In this document: positions 31,036 to 43,296 of the stretch, piece after piece
Numbering within the stretch: position 1 is the first letter of the stretch
Layout of the letters: every line of letters begins with the position of its first letter
Assembly: GCA_963585895.1 (NCBI GenBank)
Contig: OY757904.1
Location: 91,611,757-91,675,756, forward strand
Origin: Sepioteuthis lessoniana
Taxonomy: Eukaryota > Mollusca > Cephalopoda > Myopsida > Loliginidae
DNA length: 64,000 nt
Direction: 5' to 3'
Notes under the pieces: model-generated
Databases searched by the model: none
Told to the model about the DNA's origin: nothing
What the model saw: only the letters and a program-made list of their open reading frames with translations
Translations under genes and position numbers: made by a program

Positions 31036-31040
<5 letters not shown>
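30830..31040 (-). mobile_element. tRNA-headed SINE copy
   Basis: The minus strand runs from a decayed head (GCAAGTTTGAACTCCAGTCA, the B-box region) through CAGCTAAGGGTTAAATAATG to the tail GGCATTAAATAACCCATAAA. It is the same family as the copy at 18848. Confidence 0.8.
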
Positions 31041-31129
<89 letters not shown>

Positions 31130-31130
31130 G
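31041..31130. repeat. (TG)n(TA)n(CA)n microsatellite
   Basis: A compound dinucleotide array of about 90 bp. Confidence 0.95.
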
Positions 31131-31949
31131 GCACACATACAATAGTGATGGCTCAACTCACTACAGTAGTAAAAGTCCTTATCTAGCTAACCATTGATCC
31201 ATTGTGAGATGCTCAAAATATTTGTTATATAAAAATTGAAATACTCTCAATATATAACACCTGATTATTGAATATTTTTTCTTTGGATGAGTGCAATGTT
31301 ACATTTTTCATTCATTAAACACTGTACATTAATTTTCATATCTGTATATATTTTATACAATATTTTTTTACATATTTTAGTTATTTTTGGTGTATGTATG
31401 TAATATATGTTTGTTTATACTAAAATGTAAAAAATGAGATTTGTGTATAGATTAGCACTTGTAAATGTTATATCTGCTCACTTTGCTGAGGATCAAAATG
31501 TTGCTTGCCAGTAATTCTGCCTTGAACCAAGGCATTGTATGCATACCCACAGAAATTTTATAGTTATTTTTAAAACTATATAGAATATACTTATGAAAAC
31601 AGTTATTATTTTGAAGAGTATAAAATGTTATACTTCCTCAAGAATTAATACAAAACAAAAAAAACTAGACAAATATTCTGATTATAATTTTTTGGTTTAA
31701 TTGCTCCATTCTGAATTTTTTTTCAATTTCTGAATTGATTTGTAATAAATTTAGATTTCAAATGGGTATTGATACATTTTTTATCTTAGGCAGATGTTAT
31801 AAACAAATGAACAGAGAAAAATCATAGTTCATTATATGCTTAGATATATTATGTGTATGTGGTTAATATAAGTTTGATATAAAATATGATTTATTTTTGT
31901 TGTACTCCCTTAAATGTATTGTGGATTTAATTTTTCAATTTTATTTTAG
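31131..31949 (+). other. PAM intron, nothing recognised
   Basis: AT-rich intron leading to the exon at 31950. Confidence 0.5.
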
Positions 31950-32027
31950 ATGTAGCTTTCCGTATTGGAAAATCTTCCAACATTAAATCACTTGTTATGC
32001 AAGTTCATTATGCTGCTAAACCTGAAT
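31950..32027 (+). CDS. PAM: PAM exon: third copper A histidine
   Basis: It lies between ATTTTAG and GTAAGT. It reads DVAFRIGKSSNIKSLVMQVH and then YAAKPE. QVHY carries the third copper A ligand. Entry and exit are both phase 1. The preceding 8.5-kb intron is the largest between recognised exons and contains the Penelope-like element and several SINEs. Confidence 0.93.
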
Positions 32028-33793
32028 GTAAGTGTCAATTTGTTTTCTAATTATTTCATAAAATGACTGTGCTTTATAAATAATGTAAACTTAAAAAGTT
32101 ATTTTTGTTTCATGTATGGGAATCATTTAAGTAGGAACTTGAAGTAATTAGCAAAAATGTTTGTAATGGTGTTGGGAGGGGGGATCATTATATAGTTGCC
32201 AGATTTAAAACTATAAAATCCATTTGCTAATATTTTTATCTTTAATATATCTATATTTTCTTCAAGAAAAATAATCAGTGAAAATAAATTGCCCTAAACA
32301 TATTTGATAAAATGCCCAAACACACTTGAAAGTGTTTAACTTTAGCTCAAGGAAAGAATACTGAGGTAAACAGCATTTGACATTTCTACTGATAACTGTC
32401 TGTTTCTGGTAGTTAAAACCTGTCGTTTACTACTAACCTGCAATTAAAGAAATAGCAGTTAAGTCTCATATTATCTTTTAGCTTTAACCCGCTATTTGTC
32501 TTGCCATAGACAAGATAACTCAAGTTTTAGCAAGTCTTCAATTTTATGTCACAGATGAGATAACTTATTGTCTTAAGACAGCATATTATTCTTTCACAAG
32601 ATGTTTGCATCTACTTGTGCAAACAAAGAAAAAATTGCTTATTTACTTAGGTCAGATGCTAACTTATGAAGTTGGCATAACTTTATGCCTTCTTTGTAGA
32701 TTCATATTTTAAGATTTTTCATATTTGTTTAAATTATGAAAATATTTTAACATTTGTCTCAATAAGTATAACAGAATATCTAATAAGTATAATATTGGCA
32801 AGGAGATGTACAACACTGTAGATAAGTCAAAAAAATACCCTGTCTGGTGGCCAAAGCTACCATTAGTGCCAGAAACTGTGGTATCACCCCTAGATGGTGG
32901 CTGATGAGGACAGAATATAGTGTGTACAATAACACGTATTTAGAAAATTATTTGGGGATTTTTATGAAAATAAAACTTTTAAACTTGCAATAAAGATTTC
33001 CTATTTTCACCAATTCCTTATGAGAAAAAACCAGCATGATACTGACAATGTTAGGAAAATATGCTTTGTAGTGAAAAAAATTGAAATATTTTCTGTCATT
33101 TGAGTGTCTAATATATAATTATTGATTTTATTATTTCATATGAATTAGTCTGAATAACAGTTGCAATCAAAAAGCTGGATTCAAAGTTAAAATAACTAGT
33201 GCACCTTTTTGAATGTACATAATTTTGTTCACTTGCAGTTACTTAATGGGAAATGATATGAAAATAAATATATATCTTAAAGTTAATGTGCCAGAACTCT
33301 GGATGCTTATCTCTAAATGTAATTATGGAAGAATGCTCTTGCTAATATAGAAAATATATTTGCTATTTAGCCAAGAAAATGTAATTAACTGACTACAAGC
33401 TGTGAAAGTTTCATTGTTATATACTGTGTGGATGATGTATAAATTATTATTTAAGTAGTTTAATGAAACAGTTAATTTTGAATTGCTACAAAATATAAGA
33501 AAGCATTAATTTTAATCTTAGCAAAAGTAAACAATTACTTTCAGTGATAGATCATAGCTGTACACATTTAACTTGAGAATAGTTTAATAAAACAGACACA
33601 TATTTCATTTTTTGATAGAATTCATTTTACAACAGATGTTGTTAATTTATCTTCTCAATAAACCAATCTATGCAACTGTACTGAATGTAACTCATCAAAT
33701 TGATTAAACGATCATTTGTTTCTTAAATGTTTTATTGTTGTTGTTTTGTTTTTGTTCCAAGACAAAATGTATTTTATTATTTCTCTTTTATAG
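32028..33793 (+). other. PAM intron, nothing recognised
   Basis: AT-rich sequence. A short GC-richer patch at about 32835-32930 is not assignable. Confidence 0.5.
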
Positions 33794-33845
33794 CCCACCA
33801 AGTTTTAGATCATTCTGGCCTGACACTTTATGTCACAAAAGAAAA
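33794..33845 (+). CDS. PAM: PAM exon: PHM domain 1/2 junction
   Basis: It lies between TTATAG and GTAAGT. It reads SHQVLDHSGLTLYVTKEK (the last codon is split, phase 2), matching the DxSGVxLxxT stretch of PHM. Confidence 0.88.
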
Positions 33846-34214
33846 GTAAGTATATGCAAAAAATATATTATCTTAGTTTCTTATATACTCACCCATATTT
33901 GTTAATATATGTGTATCTAAAATAGATATTACACATGCAATGACTTTAAAACAGCATAAAACTAGACATTTTTTTAAAGATTGTATGTTTTTATGTTTCT
34001 GTCTGCACTTTTCCAATGTGTGTGTTTTTTTTTTTTGTTTTTTTTTTTTTTTTTTAATGATTTTAACCAAATTTAATACAGGGTACAGAGTGCAGAAACA
34101 AAATTAGGAATAATCTAATATAATAATAAACAACTGTTTTATAAAACAAGATTAATTTTGATTTAAAAAAATAAACAACAAAATAAAAAGATAAAAACAA
34201 AACAGTGAATATAC

Positions 34215-34440
34215 TCAATACGCCATTTTTTTTCAATTATTGTATCAACATGCCTTCAAAATGATCTGCGTGCCTTTTGAAATAAATTCTTCAGGTATTT
34301 TATTCCATTCCTCCTCTATAGCAGTCTTAAGCAAATCAATATTTGGATTAGAAGTTGCATTTGTTTTGCTTTCTAAAATGCCCCATATAGCATAATCAAG
34401 TGGGTTGAGGTCTGGGCTTGATGGAGGCCATTAAGAAACT
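34215..34440 (-). pseudogene. mariner-type transposase C-terminal fragment
   Basis: The minus strand reads PSSPDLNPLDYAIWGILESK and then NIDLLKTAIEEEWNKIPEEF. SPDLNPLDYAIW is the third catalytic block of mariner/Tc1 transposases. The rest of the gene is absent. Confidence 0.8.
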
Positions 34441-34444
34441 CCAA

Positions 34445-35080
34445 TTATTTCGAAAATATTTTTGGCTTGGTTTCAATATTAAGCAAATCTTAGATTCTTT
34501 GTCCTTTCTTTTCTTGCTCACTCATATTGGGCTGAATTTTAATGAAAAAGTGCTTGAATAATAGATCTAATTATGTAAATTTAGATTTATCATGTTTTTT
34601 TTTCAAAAATTGGACTAATCAGACTAAAAAAATGATTTAGAAATTATTTCATATTTTGTATAAGTTTTCTAAATAAGGAGTTTGTTCTAGAAGGAATTAT
34701 TTCTAAGAAAAAAAATAATGAAAAGCAAGAATTGAATCCTAGATCTTTGAAAAACAAAAATACAAGTAAAATAAGAAGTAAAGTTTATCTATAAAACATT
34801 TTAGCAGTCAATTTTAAATCTTTGAAAGTTACAAATCACTTTGACTTCAGGAAACTATCACTGAAAAATGATTATGGATAGAAATATTTTTTCAGTGATA
34901 GTTTCACCAAGTCAGTAGTTACCAACTTCTAGTCACCCAAACCAAAAATTCAACAAAATTTGCCATTTTATAGCATCTATGTATGTATCAAGAAAAGTAA
35001 ATAGATAAATAAAAGTAGAATTCTTTGTCTCTTTTAACAGCAGATTCAGGATTATTGAGTAGTGTCTGTGTAAGGATAAT
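34445..35080 (+). other. PAM intron, nothing recognised
   Basis: AT-rich sequence with no feature identified. Confidence 0.5.
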
Positions 35081-35084
35081 ATGA

Positions 35085-35415
35085 TGGTACTCATGGTATA
35101 ATGGTCATCATCATAGGAAATGGAATTGGTAACCTGAGTTCAAATCCTTAACAAGGTTGTTTGAATTTCATATAGCACAAATATCCTTGGGAAAGGTATG
35201 AATCCAACTATTTTCCCTCCAGCTATGGGTAAATAGTAGGGCAGACTAGCTCTCTAACTTTGGTATGGTAACAAGTCTAAGAGAAGGGAAACTCAGAATT
35301 CAAACCAGTTGTAGACCTTGAGAGAGATGGGCTCCTCCAGGCTATTCCTGCCGTAGTTGCCTTACATGAGTAGTGTTCCTATGGCCAAATCAGGTTATAG
35401 GACTAGTGAGAGTGA
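35085..35415 (+). mobile_element. tRNA-headed SINE, divergent subfamily
   Basis: The head has CATGGTATAATGGTCATCAT (A-box-like) and GAGTTCAAATCC (B box). The middle CCTTGGGAAAGGTATGAATC and CAGCTATGGGTAAATAGTA is shared with the SINE at 18848. The 3' half (GAGAGATGGGCTCCTCCAGG and beyond) differs and has no GGCATTAAATAACC tail. Confidence 0.75.
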
Positions 35416-35641
35416 GAGAAGTATTATAAAAAGAAATTGATTTCAAGTCTTTTAATAATTTTTTTAATCTGTTTGTCATTCTCTCTCATTTATTGTTCTG
35501 TAGAAATGTGAGTAAATATTGTCTGGTTTATTTTCTCTTATCATCTTATTCAAACACTGAATTTTGTTCCTTTGTTTGATTTTTGTACTTAGTTATTTTC
35601 ATAAACTTTTAAGGAAGTTCTACAGTTATGGGTAAATAGAG

Positions 35642-35903
35642 TGTGGTCTAAAAAGTAATGGAAGATTACTCACATTGCGTCTGTGTTTGACCGTCAGGAA
35701 AAGAAAAAAAGAGGAACGTGAGTTCGTGGACTCCTTATATGCGGGTAGCAGTAATTTTCATATTTGCAGGGGGTGTTTTTCTGAGAGCGGAGAGCTGACA
35801 TTGAATTAAGAGGAGTTGGTATGAGTTGCAGTCGTGTTACTCCAAAAGTTGGTGCGAGCAGCATAGTTGGCGTGAAGAAGTTCTGACCCCTTTTTTTATT
35901 ACA
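35642..35903 (+). repeat. 5' LTR of LTR element 2
   Basis: It matches the 3' LTR but lacks about 36 bases corresponding to about 39530-39565. That part contains the only clear TATA box (GGCTATAAAAAGACC). It is followed by AGCTATTT, as after the 5' LTR of element 1. Confidence 0.9.
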
Positions 35904-35947
35904 AGCTATTTTAGCACGAAGAGATCAGGGTATCAGGGCTACTGAGG

Positions 35948-36682
35948 TTGGGCAAGGATGTTATACTAACTTTTAGTGGAGAAGGTGATGTAGTCGGGTG
36001 GATAAAAATGGTGAAACTGGTAGCTAAGCTACAAAAAGTGCAAGACCTTGCGAATTTCATTCCACTCTTTCTGTATGGAGATGCACTTGCTCTCTACCTT
36101 GAGGTGAGCAATGAAGACCAAGTACAGGTAGAACAGATAGAGATGAGACTAGTGACGACATTCACTGAAGGGCCTTTTGAGGCATATGAAAAGCTGAAAA
36201 AATTCAAGTGGACAGGAGAATCAGTCGATGTCTATGCCGATATTATCAAAAGATGAGCTGAACTAGCAGGATACGTAGGGAAAGGGCTGGACCATACAGC
36301 TGAACTTGCATTCGTCACGGGATTCCCAGATGACGTATCTGTGGCACTACAGCAGTTACCTCACATAGAAAGAATGGACGTTAGCAAGCTGTTACCAACT
36401 GCACAGCTATTAGTAAGCAAAAGGATTAAAAAAACTGAGATGGTGGGAGTGAGTGCACAAAGCAATGCATTGAGAAATAAAGCTCAAAAGGGGTTGTCGA
36501 GCCTTCAGTGCTTTAGATGTCGAGGACCACACTATATTAAAGATTGTACGGAGATACCTAGAGCTAAAGTAATATGCTACAATTGTGGAAAGTTTGGACT
36601 TATGGCAAGGTATTGTACTCAGATTCAGGGAAACGGGCAAGGGGGAGCTTCTGCACCAGTAGCTACCCCGGCAACAGACTGA
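35948..36682 (+). pseudogene. gag: gag of LTR element 2 (one in-frame stop)
   Basis: One frame runs from ATG 35948 to 36682 with a single TGA at 36254-36256. The capsid-like part has GEGDVVGWIKMVKLVAKL and FIPLFLYGDALALYLEV. Two knuckles follow: CFRCRGPHYIKDC and CYNCGKFGLMARYC, each with a changed His-side spacing residue but intact Cys. The protease/RT frame overlaps the end of gag in another frame (36574-36682). Confidence 0.82.
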
Positions 36683-37620
36683 AGGTGCAGTATTGGCCTC
36701 TTCAAATAATAGTAGTGATGAATAACACGGTGATGACCACACTTGTCGGTACTGGGTGCACCACCACTTTAATCAATTCCAGACTTATGAGTGGATGCAG
36801 TAGATGTGGCACTGTGAAAGCAGTAGATGGGAGGGACATAAAATGTAAAGGAATCCGGCAAGTGGAGATTAAAGTACATGGAGTACAAGTAAAAGTGGAA
36901 GCGATATTAATGAATCGCATCATTGACAGGATCGACGTCATAATTGGAATGAACGTAATCAATGAGATGGGAGGTGTGACTATAAAGGAAGCAAAGGTGA
37001 AGTTTGGAGATGTACACTGTGCTGTGACTGCCCATTGGCTGAATGTTTGCAAAATTGAGGATAAAGACTTTGAAGCAAATTTTGATGGAGAGAAATGGAC
37101 AGTGAAATGGAAGGGAGAGCCACCAGTGTTACAGAATAGAGTGAAATTTTATAAGAACTCCTTGGAAAGTGAGAAAAACTCAGAGTTTGAGGAGGAGGTG
37201 GAAAGATGGATTGCGGATGGTATCCTTGTACCATGGAAGGGAGAAGGAAAAGGTGTGTTACCGTTGATGGCAGTGTTCCAGGCCACAAAGAAGAAAGTTA
37301 AGCCAGTGTTAGACTACCGTGAATTGAACCGTTTTGTGGTGTGTCATACCGGAAGTGATATAATAGACGTGTGCAATGAAAAGATGAGTAAGTGGAGATG
37401 GTTGGAAGGAGGAACTGCTATTATGGACCTTAAGTCTGCCTACTTACAGCTACATGTAGCAAAGGAACTATGGCAATACCAGCTGGTCAGCTATAAAGGA
37501 AAAACTTATTGCCTGACACAGTTAGAATTTGGACTTGATGTTGTGCCGAAGATTATGGCAGCCGTGTTAAAAATGGTGTTGAAGAAAGGAAGCAAAACAA
37601 AAGAGGCCACGACGATATAA
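36574..37620 (+). pseudogene. pol: protease and RT (5' part) of LTR element 2
   Basis: The protease catalytic triplet reads VGTGCTTTLI where the family has D-T/S-G, so the active-site Asp is lost. RT motifs are PVLDYRELNRFV, IMDLKSAYLQLHVAKELW and CLTQLEFGLDVVPKIM. The frame breaks just before the catalytic block. GACGATATAATGGTGGAT (DDIMVD) follows in the next frame at about 37611-37628, and the Y-x before DD is missing. Confidence 0.82.
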
Positions 37621-38406
37621 TGGTGGATGTAACGAAGATATCGACAAAAGAGGTTTTGGAACATCTGAAAGGATTTGGGCTAACAGCAAAATCACCAGAG
37701 TCCCTGGATGGAGGAGCGGCACTGGGCCTTAAGCTTATGAACAAGACGGGAAAGCTGATCGAGATCCCAGAAAAAGGAGAAATAAGTAGACGGGGGTTAT
37801 TTTCTATCTGTGGCAAATTGTTGGGGCACTATCCAGTTGTTGGATGGCTGCGACTGGCATGTAGTTATGTAAAAAGAAGAGCTAGTGGAGTAGATTGGGA
37901 GGACAGAGTTGATTGTAAAACTCTCAAGGTAATAGAAGAAATTCTAGTTGATGTAGAAAAGAAAGACCCTGTTACCGGAGCTTGGCACATACCTGAAACA
38001 AAAATAGGTGTGGTATGATGCATGCAGTATTGTGACAGGTGTGGTTGTGGAGATTGGCAGTTTGGTGGCAGAGGATGCGACAAGGTTGAGAAAAAAAAAT
38101 GATTATAATCATATTAACGTGGCCGAGTTAGATGCTGTTCTGAAACGCATCAATTTAGCCATAAAATGGAGATTAAGAGAAATCGAAATTAGAACTGATT
38201 CAGCCACAGTACTAAGTTGGGTGACCTCTACAGTGGAGGAGAGTGGAAGAATACGAACAAAGGGTGCTGGAGAAGTGATTGTAAAATGGAGATTAGGGAT
38301 ACTTGGAGAGTTGATATCTGAATTTAAACTGCAAATAAAGGCAGTCTTTGTGCCACCAGAGAGAAACAAGGCAGATGCGCTGACATGGATAAAAAACAGT
38401 GGTTAG
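37620..38406 (+). pseudogene. pol: RT thumb and RNase H of LTR element 2
   Basis: Two overlapping frames are present. The first (37620-38018) has the RT end (FSICGKLLGHYPVVGWLRLA). The second (38008-38406) has RNase H (WYDACSIVTGVVVEIG, HINVAELDAVLKRINLAIKW, RTDSATVLSWV, NKADALTW). A shift separates the first RNase H strand from the RT. Confidence 0.8.
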
Positions 38407-38439
38407 TTGAGTAAGAAGAGGTCCCAGTATGCTGTCTAG

Positions 38440-39381
38440 TTATTGGAGAACTAGAAGAGTTGCATGGTTTGCACCACATAGGAGTGGAAAGAACGTTATA
38501 TTTGGTGCAGAAAGTTGATCCACATGTAAAACGGGAAGAAGTTCGGAAGGTGGTTAAGAATTGCATCCAGTCTCAATCGATTGATCCCGCTCCAAATATA
38601 CATGATCCTGGGGAAATTTGGACTTCGAAGAATTGGACAAGATTAGCTATCGACATAACACACTATCGTGGGGAAGCATACTTGTCAATGATTGACTGTG
38701 GACCTGGTAGACTGGCAATATGGAGGGAGTTGCATGCAGAATCAGCATCAGCAGTTGCAGAGGAATTGGAAAAGGTGATGCTTGAGTGTGGTCCCGTAAT
38801 GGAGGTGATAATGGACAATGGCACTGTTTTTCGCTCAGAAATTTTCCAGACGATGCTAAAAAAAATGGAAGCTAAGAAGCTATTACAAGGCAGCCTATAG
38901 GCCCAGAGGAAATGGAATAGTGAAGCGACATCATCGGATGGTGAAAGCAATAGCTGAGAGGGGAGGTATATCACCTGAAGAGGCCACATTCTGGTACAAC
39001 ATGGCTCCCAAAGTCAGACAGAGAGATGACACAGTGCCACATAGATCAGTTTTTGACTATGTATGGAGGCACCTGAGAGATACATCCCAAGAAATCGATG
39101 AGCAGGGACCAGCCAGAATCGAAATAGAAGAGGTTTTGGTGAAACCACCGAACGCACGATGTACAACGTAATGGGGAAGAGGAGTGATTACTGATGTACA
39201 ATCCCCTAACAACTTGATTGTTGATGGAATGCCACAGCATATTTTAGATTTGAGGTGTGTAGTCCATGTAGACGATGATGTAAGTGCTAGGCTAGAGGGC
39301 AATGAAGATGAACCAGTGGCAATGCAAAGACAACAGACAGAACGTGCTGTGCCAATCTGGGCATGGGACTATGTACTGTGA
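38440..39381 (+). pseudogene. int: integrase of LTR element 2
   Basis: Broken frames cover the zinc finger (HGLHHIGVERTLYLVQ...CIQSQSIDPAP, with Cys-to-Ser in CxxC), the core (IDITHYRGEAYLSMIDCGPG, VIMDNGTVF with the second acid, RGNGIVKRHHRMVKAI with the Glu replaced) and the C-terminal domain (VLVKPPNARCTT, NLIVDGMPQHILDLR). There are at least two shifts and two stops. Confidence 0.8.
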
Positions 39382-39407
39382 AGTGATCATTAATGATCAT
39401 GTGGGTG

Positions 39408-39707
39408 TGTGGTCTAAAAAGTAATGGAATAGATTACTCACATCGTGTCTGCGTTTGACCGTCGGGAAAAGAAAAAAAGAGGAATGTGAGTTTGTGGACT
39501 CCTTATATGCGAGTAGTGGTTATTTGCATATGTGGAGAAGAGGCTATAAAAAGACCAAATTGGTGAAGAAGGGGGTGTTATTCTGAGAGCGGAGAGCAGA
39601 CATTGAGTTAAGAGGAGTTGGTGTGAGTTGCAGAGTCGTGTTACTCTGAAAGTTGGTGCGAGCAGCATAGTTGGCGTGAAGAAGTTCCGACCCCTTTTTT
39701 CATTACA
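39408..39707 (+). repeat. 3' LTR of LTR element 2
   Basis: This is the full-length LTR (300 bp) with a TATA box at 39545-39552. It ends CATTACA and is followed by TAGAG. Confidence 0.92.
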
Positions 39708-39712
39708 TAGAG

Positions 39713-40001
39713 CAAAATGGGCTCTTTAGTATTTGGAACTAATTGAGAAGTAACACTCTGAATTCAAAATCAGAAGAGTTAGCAACTGCACCTATAAAAC
39801 TCTACTTGCTACTGAAACCATTTATGATGTGGTGCATCTCTAGGAGTCTATAGGATCTTTAAAAAAAGGGTTAATAGTACAAATAAATTTTCTTTAGTTT
39901 TATTTTGTAAGTTTTTTTTTTTTTTTAATGTTGATATATTTTCTATCAATTTTAAAATTATTCAATTTGATCTTGTTCTCCTACCTTTTTTGTTTATTTA
40001 G
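39713..40001 (+). other. PAM intron, nothing recognised
   Basis: Short AT-rich stretch between LTR element 2 and the exon at 40002. Confidence 0.5.
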
Positions 40002-40069
40002 ACAAAAATATTCTGCTGGAATATTCCTCCTTGATTCATATTCAGGTGTCATCCCTGCTCAGAAACCAG
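40002..40069 (+). CDS. PAM: PAM exon: PHM, AGIFLLDS region
   Basis: It lies between ATTTAG and GTATTA. It reads QKYSAGIFLLDSYSGVIPAQ followed by KP, equivalent to the AGMYLM...IPAGE stretch. The exit phase is 1. The donor GTATTA is weaker than the other donors here. The preceding 6.2-kb intron holds a mariner remnant, a SINE and LTR element 2. Confidence 0.88.
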
Positions 40070-42347
40070 GTATTAATTTTTTTCTTTTTTCATTAAAGCT
40101 TTAAAAACTGCACTCAAATTTAATTCTAAAAAAATATTTTTGAATGGGTTGTTATCAATGTCATTTCAAATCAATTTTGATTGATTTGTCAAGTTCTTTA
40201 TTTTTTTTTCTGTGCTTTTTTATAAATTGTGTACCAAGGCTCCAGACTAACTTTTTTCTCCACTGTCCTGGAAAACGATTTTAAATATTTATCCTGAAAT
40301 AAAAATGCTTTTTTGGTTTTGTTTTTTTTTTCTTATCTTTAGTTGTTAGTAACATAATAAAAACACCATTAAGACATTAAGGAAATAATGTTCATTTTAA
40401 TTGAAAGAAATGCCAATATATGTAAAAAAAATTTATTTCCCTTAGAAAAAAAAATTGAATGGATTTCAAGTTAGTATTTTTAAAAAGTCAAATAATTTGA
40501 CAAACTAACTCAATAGTTAAAATTTCGCATAAATATTTTTTATCATAGTATTTAAAATTTAACACTGTCTTCCCGTTTTAGAATTAGAAAAATAGATTCA
40601 GTTGAATTAGATTTAAAAATTTTGAGTTTATAAAAATTTTTTTCTTCTTGTTTCTAACTTTATGGTTTTATAGATTGGGCTGTGGTAGGGTTTGAAGCCT
40701 GAAAGGAAATATCTGACTCAGTCTTATTGTGTATGCACACATTTACATAGATACACAAGCAAACTTAAATGCAAACAGTGTTATGGACAAAAGCTGGCTA
40801 CTTTTAAGCAACAAAAAAACACTTATTCATTTGAGTTTTGTTCTATTTTTTTTTTTTTTTTTGTTAACAAAATTTGACACAAAAAAATTAGTTCTTGCAA
40901 TTAAATACTAATATTTTGTCACAACAGGCACATAATAGTTAACTACTACCTCCCATAAAGAAGAATGGGGACCAAATCTAATATAAACGTCATGTGTAAA
41001 CACCTATATTGTTTTTGGTAGTAACAAAATTTTTGAAGAATTATCTTTGGCCATTTTGTTGTTTTTAAACTACATTTTGAATTGAAAACTTAATTATACT
41101 GTATAAAAATCAAGAATACCTTGAAATATTTAACTTAATTTTTTAAATAAAAGTCAAAGATAAAAATAAAACATTTATTTGAATTAGGGAGATCTTAGGA
41201 ATGTTAGTCTAGTTTGGTTGCACTTGATTGTGAGTTCATATTTTCCTGTTTATTGTTTTCTTTTGACTGAATATTATTGATGGGATATACAACTAATTTG
41301 GCAGCAAAAAATACATTGGTGATTTTTTTTTTCAGTAAGTACACTTAAGTCAATGTTGGGAATTGGCAAAAATTGAATAGTACAGTTTGAAATGGTTAAA
41401 ATTCAAAATAAGTTTTAAGATTTGAATTGATTTGAATTGATTTATATCTTAAAATATAAGTAGCATGCCAAAAGGTATCCAATCAATAAAAAAGAAAAAA
41501 AATTACAATTTTTCTCTTAATAATAAGTTGACTTCACAAATTTTGCTGACTTAATCCTGGCATTTATGGAAAAGATACTATGCTAAAAAGGCTGCTAAAA
41601 TTAAATATCCAAGGAAGAAATTACTTTTAATGTCAGTCTGTGACTGTGAGTAATTCTCACAATAAATTTGTGTAGTACTTTACTATCTGAATTACTTACT
41701 GTTTTGTTTTGGCTATATAAACTTTTTAAAATTGAAATTAGAAATTAAATTAATTTCTTTGAATTTTAGGTGCCTTTGGGAATTATTAGCATAAAAAGTT
41801 TCATAAAAAATGCATGTTTTTCAGTTGGTTTTATTTAAAGTACACTAAATTTTAAATTTCTAGGATGAAGAAATCTGAAGAATAAAGTGTATGTCCACTA
41901 TGCCCCAAGTTCTGTTAGTTTAAATACCAATTTAATTTTTGACCCATTGTAAAAAAAAAAAAAAACTTTTTCACAGATTTGGATGAATTAAAAAAAAAAT
42001 AATCCAAAATGATGTAAAAATCCATGAAAATTTCTCATCCTTTAATAGTCATATTAATTTTCATTTTTTATTTTTTTTTTAAAATTGACCCTTCCCAAGA
42101 AATATTTTAGTACCCCTGGAACAATCAGACACTGTCAATCTTGAGCCCTGCTTTACCCTAAGGATTGTCATTTCACTGTTTAATTAATGTCTTAATTTTC
42201 TATGTAACTCCATTTGATTAAATTTTAACTAATAATGACTTTCATTTTAAAATGAAAATGTATTAAGTAAATCACTTGTATGGATATTATTTTATTTTCA
42301 GGAGTAAAACTAAAATTTATTACATGGTTTTTACTTGTTTATTTCAG
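40070..42347 (+). other. PAM intron, nothing recognised
   Basis: Very AT-rich intron with many homopolymer runs. No element is identified. Confidence 0.5.
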
Positions 42348-42431
42348 CTTATAATATAGACATGAGTTGTAAAGTTAACATTCCAGGAAGCATATATCCA
42401 TTTGCTTACCGAACACATTCTCACCAGTTAG
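42348..42431 (+). CDS. PAM: PAM exon: copper B histidines
   Basis: It lies between TTTCAG and GTCAGT (phase 1 exit). It reads AYNIDMSCKVNIPG and then SIYPFAYRTHSHQLG. HSH is the copper B pair (HTH in vertebrates). The Cys in MSC is the disulfide position. Confidence 0.93.
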
Positions 42432-42654
42432 GTCAGTATTTTCAAATTTCAGTAAAAGTTTATTCTTACTTTTGTGTAAGTGTTTTGTTTGGATTTTCCA
42501 TAGTGGTTAAATCATATGAATAAATATTGCAAAAATTAAATTCTTAAATATGAAAAGGTATGACTGCCATTCAATATGAAGTAAAAGAAGAACCTCGGTA
42601 AATGTTAAATTTTCAATACAAATTGAATTACTGTTGATATAAGGAACAAAGCTA

Positions 42655-42785
42655 ACTTAGTAATCAAATACTAAGCTTAGTTTAGTTTGGCTCAAGGCCT
42701 GAAGTATGGGACACTCTGTGAGAATCAAACTCCCTAACAATGGTTTGCCAGCCTAGCTTACCAACCATTACACTACATAATATAT
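42655..42785 (-). repeat. tRNA-like SINE head fragment
   Basis: The minus strand has TAGTGTAATGGTTGGTAAGC (A-box-like) and GGGAGTTTGATTCTCAC (B-box-like), about 40 bases apart. The downstream body does not match the other SINEs clearly. Confidence 0.6.
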
Positions 42786-43222
42786 TTAGTACAAAACCTG
42801 AATTTGAAGACAAGCTTGCTAATACACCACAAAGAGTCACTCATAAGACTCACTTAGTAGGTGATAAAAACGATATGTTTTGTACATTAATATTGCATAC
42901 AAATTGTGATATTATTTGGAATATTTTTTGTTTGTTTTTCAACTAAATAAATCCTGTGGATTTGAAAAAGCTGAGTTTTCTTAGGGTATTTTTTTTTAAT
43001 TCTAAAATGATTTGTTTTTATTTACATATGAAAGATTAAAAAATAGTTTTTATTCATTTTCTCATATCAAAACATACTGTCAAAAATATTTGATTCATTA
43101 CTGCTCTTTCTTTAAATGTTATAATTTTTTTATCACTCTTTATGTGCAGTAAATTATATCTTATTACACTAATATCTTTTTAAGTATTTTTTTTCATTAA
43201 TGATTTTTTTTTCATTAATTAG

Positions 43223-43296
43223 GAGTTGTGATATCTGGTTATAAATTCAATGGTACTTGGACACTGATTGGCAAAGGAAATCCACAGTGGCCACAG
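43223..43296 (+). CDS. PAM: PAM exon: PHM, SGYK...WTLIGKG
   Basis: It lies between AATTAG and GTAAAT and ends in phase 0. It reads VVISGYKFNGTWTLIGKG and then NPQWPQ, matching the VSGYRVRNGQWTLIGRQSPQLPQ segment. Confidence 0.92.

Larger units (their letters stand above)
35642..39707 (+). mobile_element. LTR retrotransposon 2, complete but decayed
   Basis: It is flanked by TAGAG (35637-35641 and 39708-39712), an exact 5-bp target-site duplication. The 5' LTR is 35642-35903 (262 bp) and the 3' LTR is 39408-39707 (300 bp). Both start TGTGGTCTAAAAAG and end ATTACA. The internal region is related to LTR element 1, with gag, protease, RT, RNase H and integrase in that order. It carries a nonsense codon, several frameshifts and a mutated protease. 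Confidence 0.92.
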
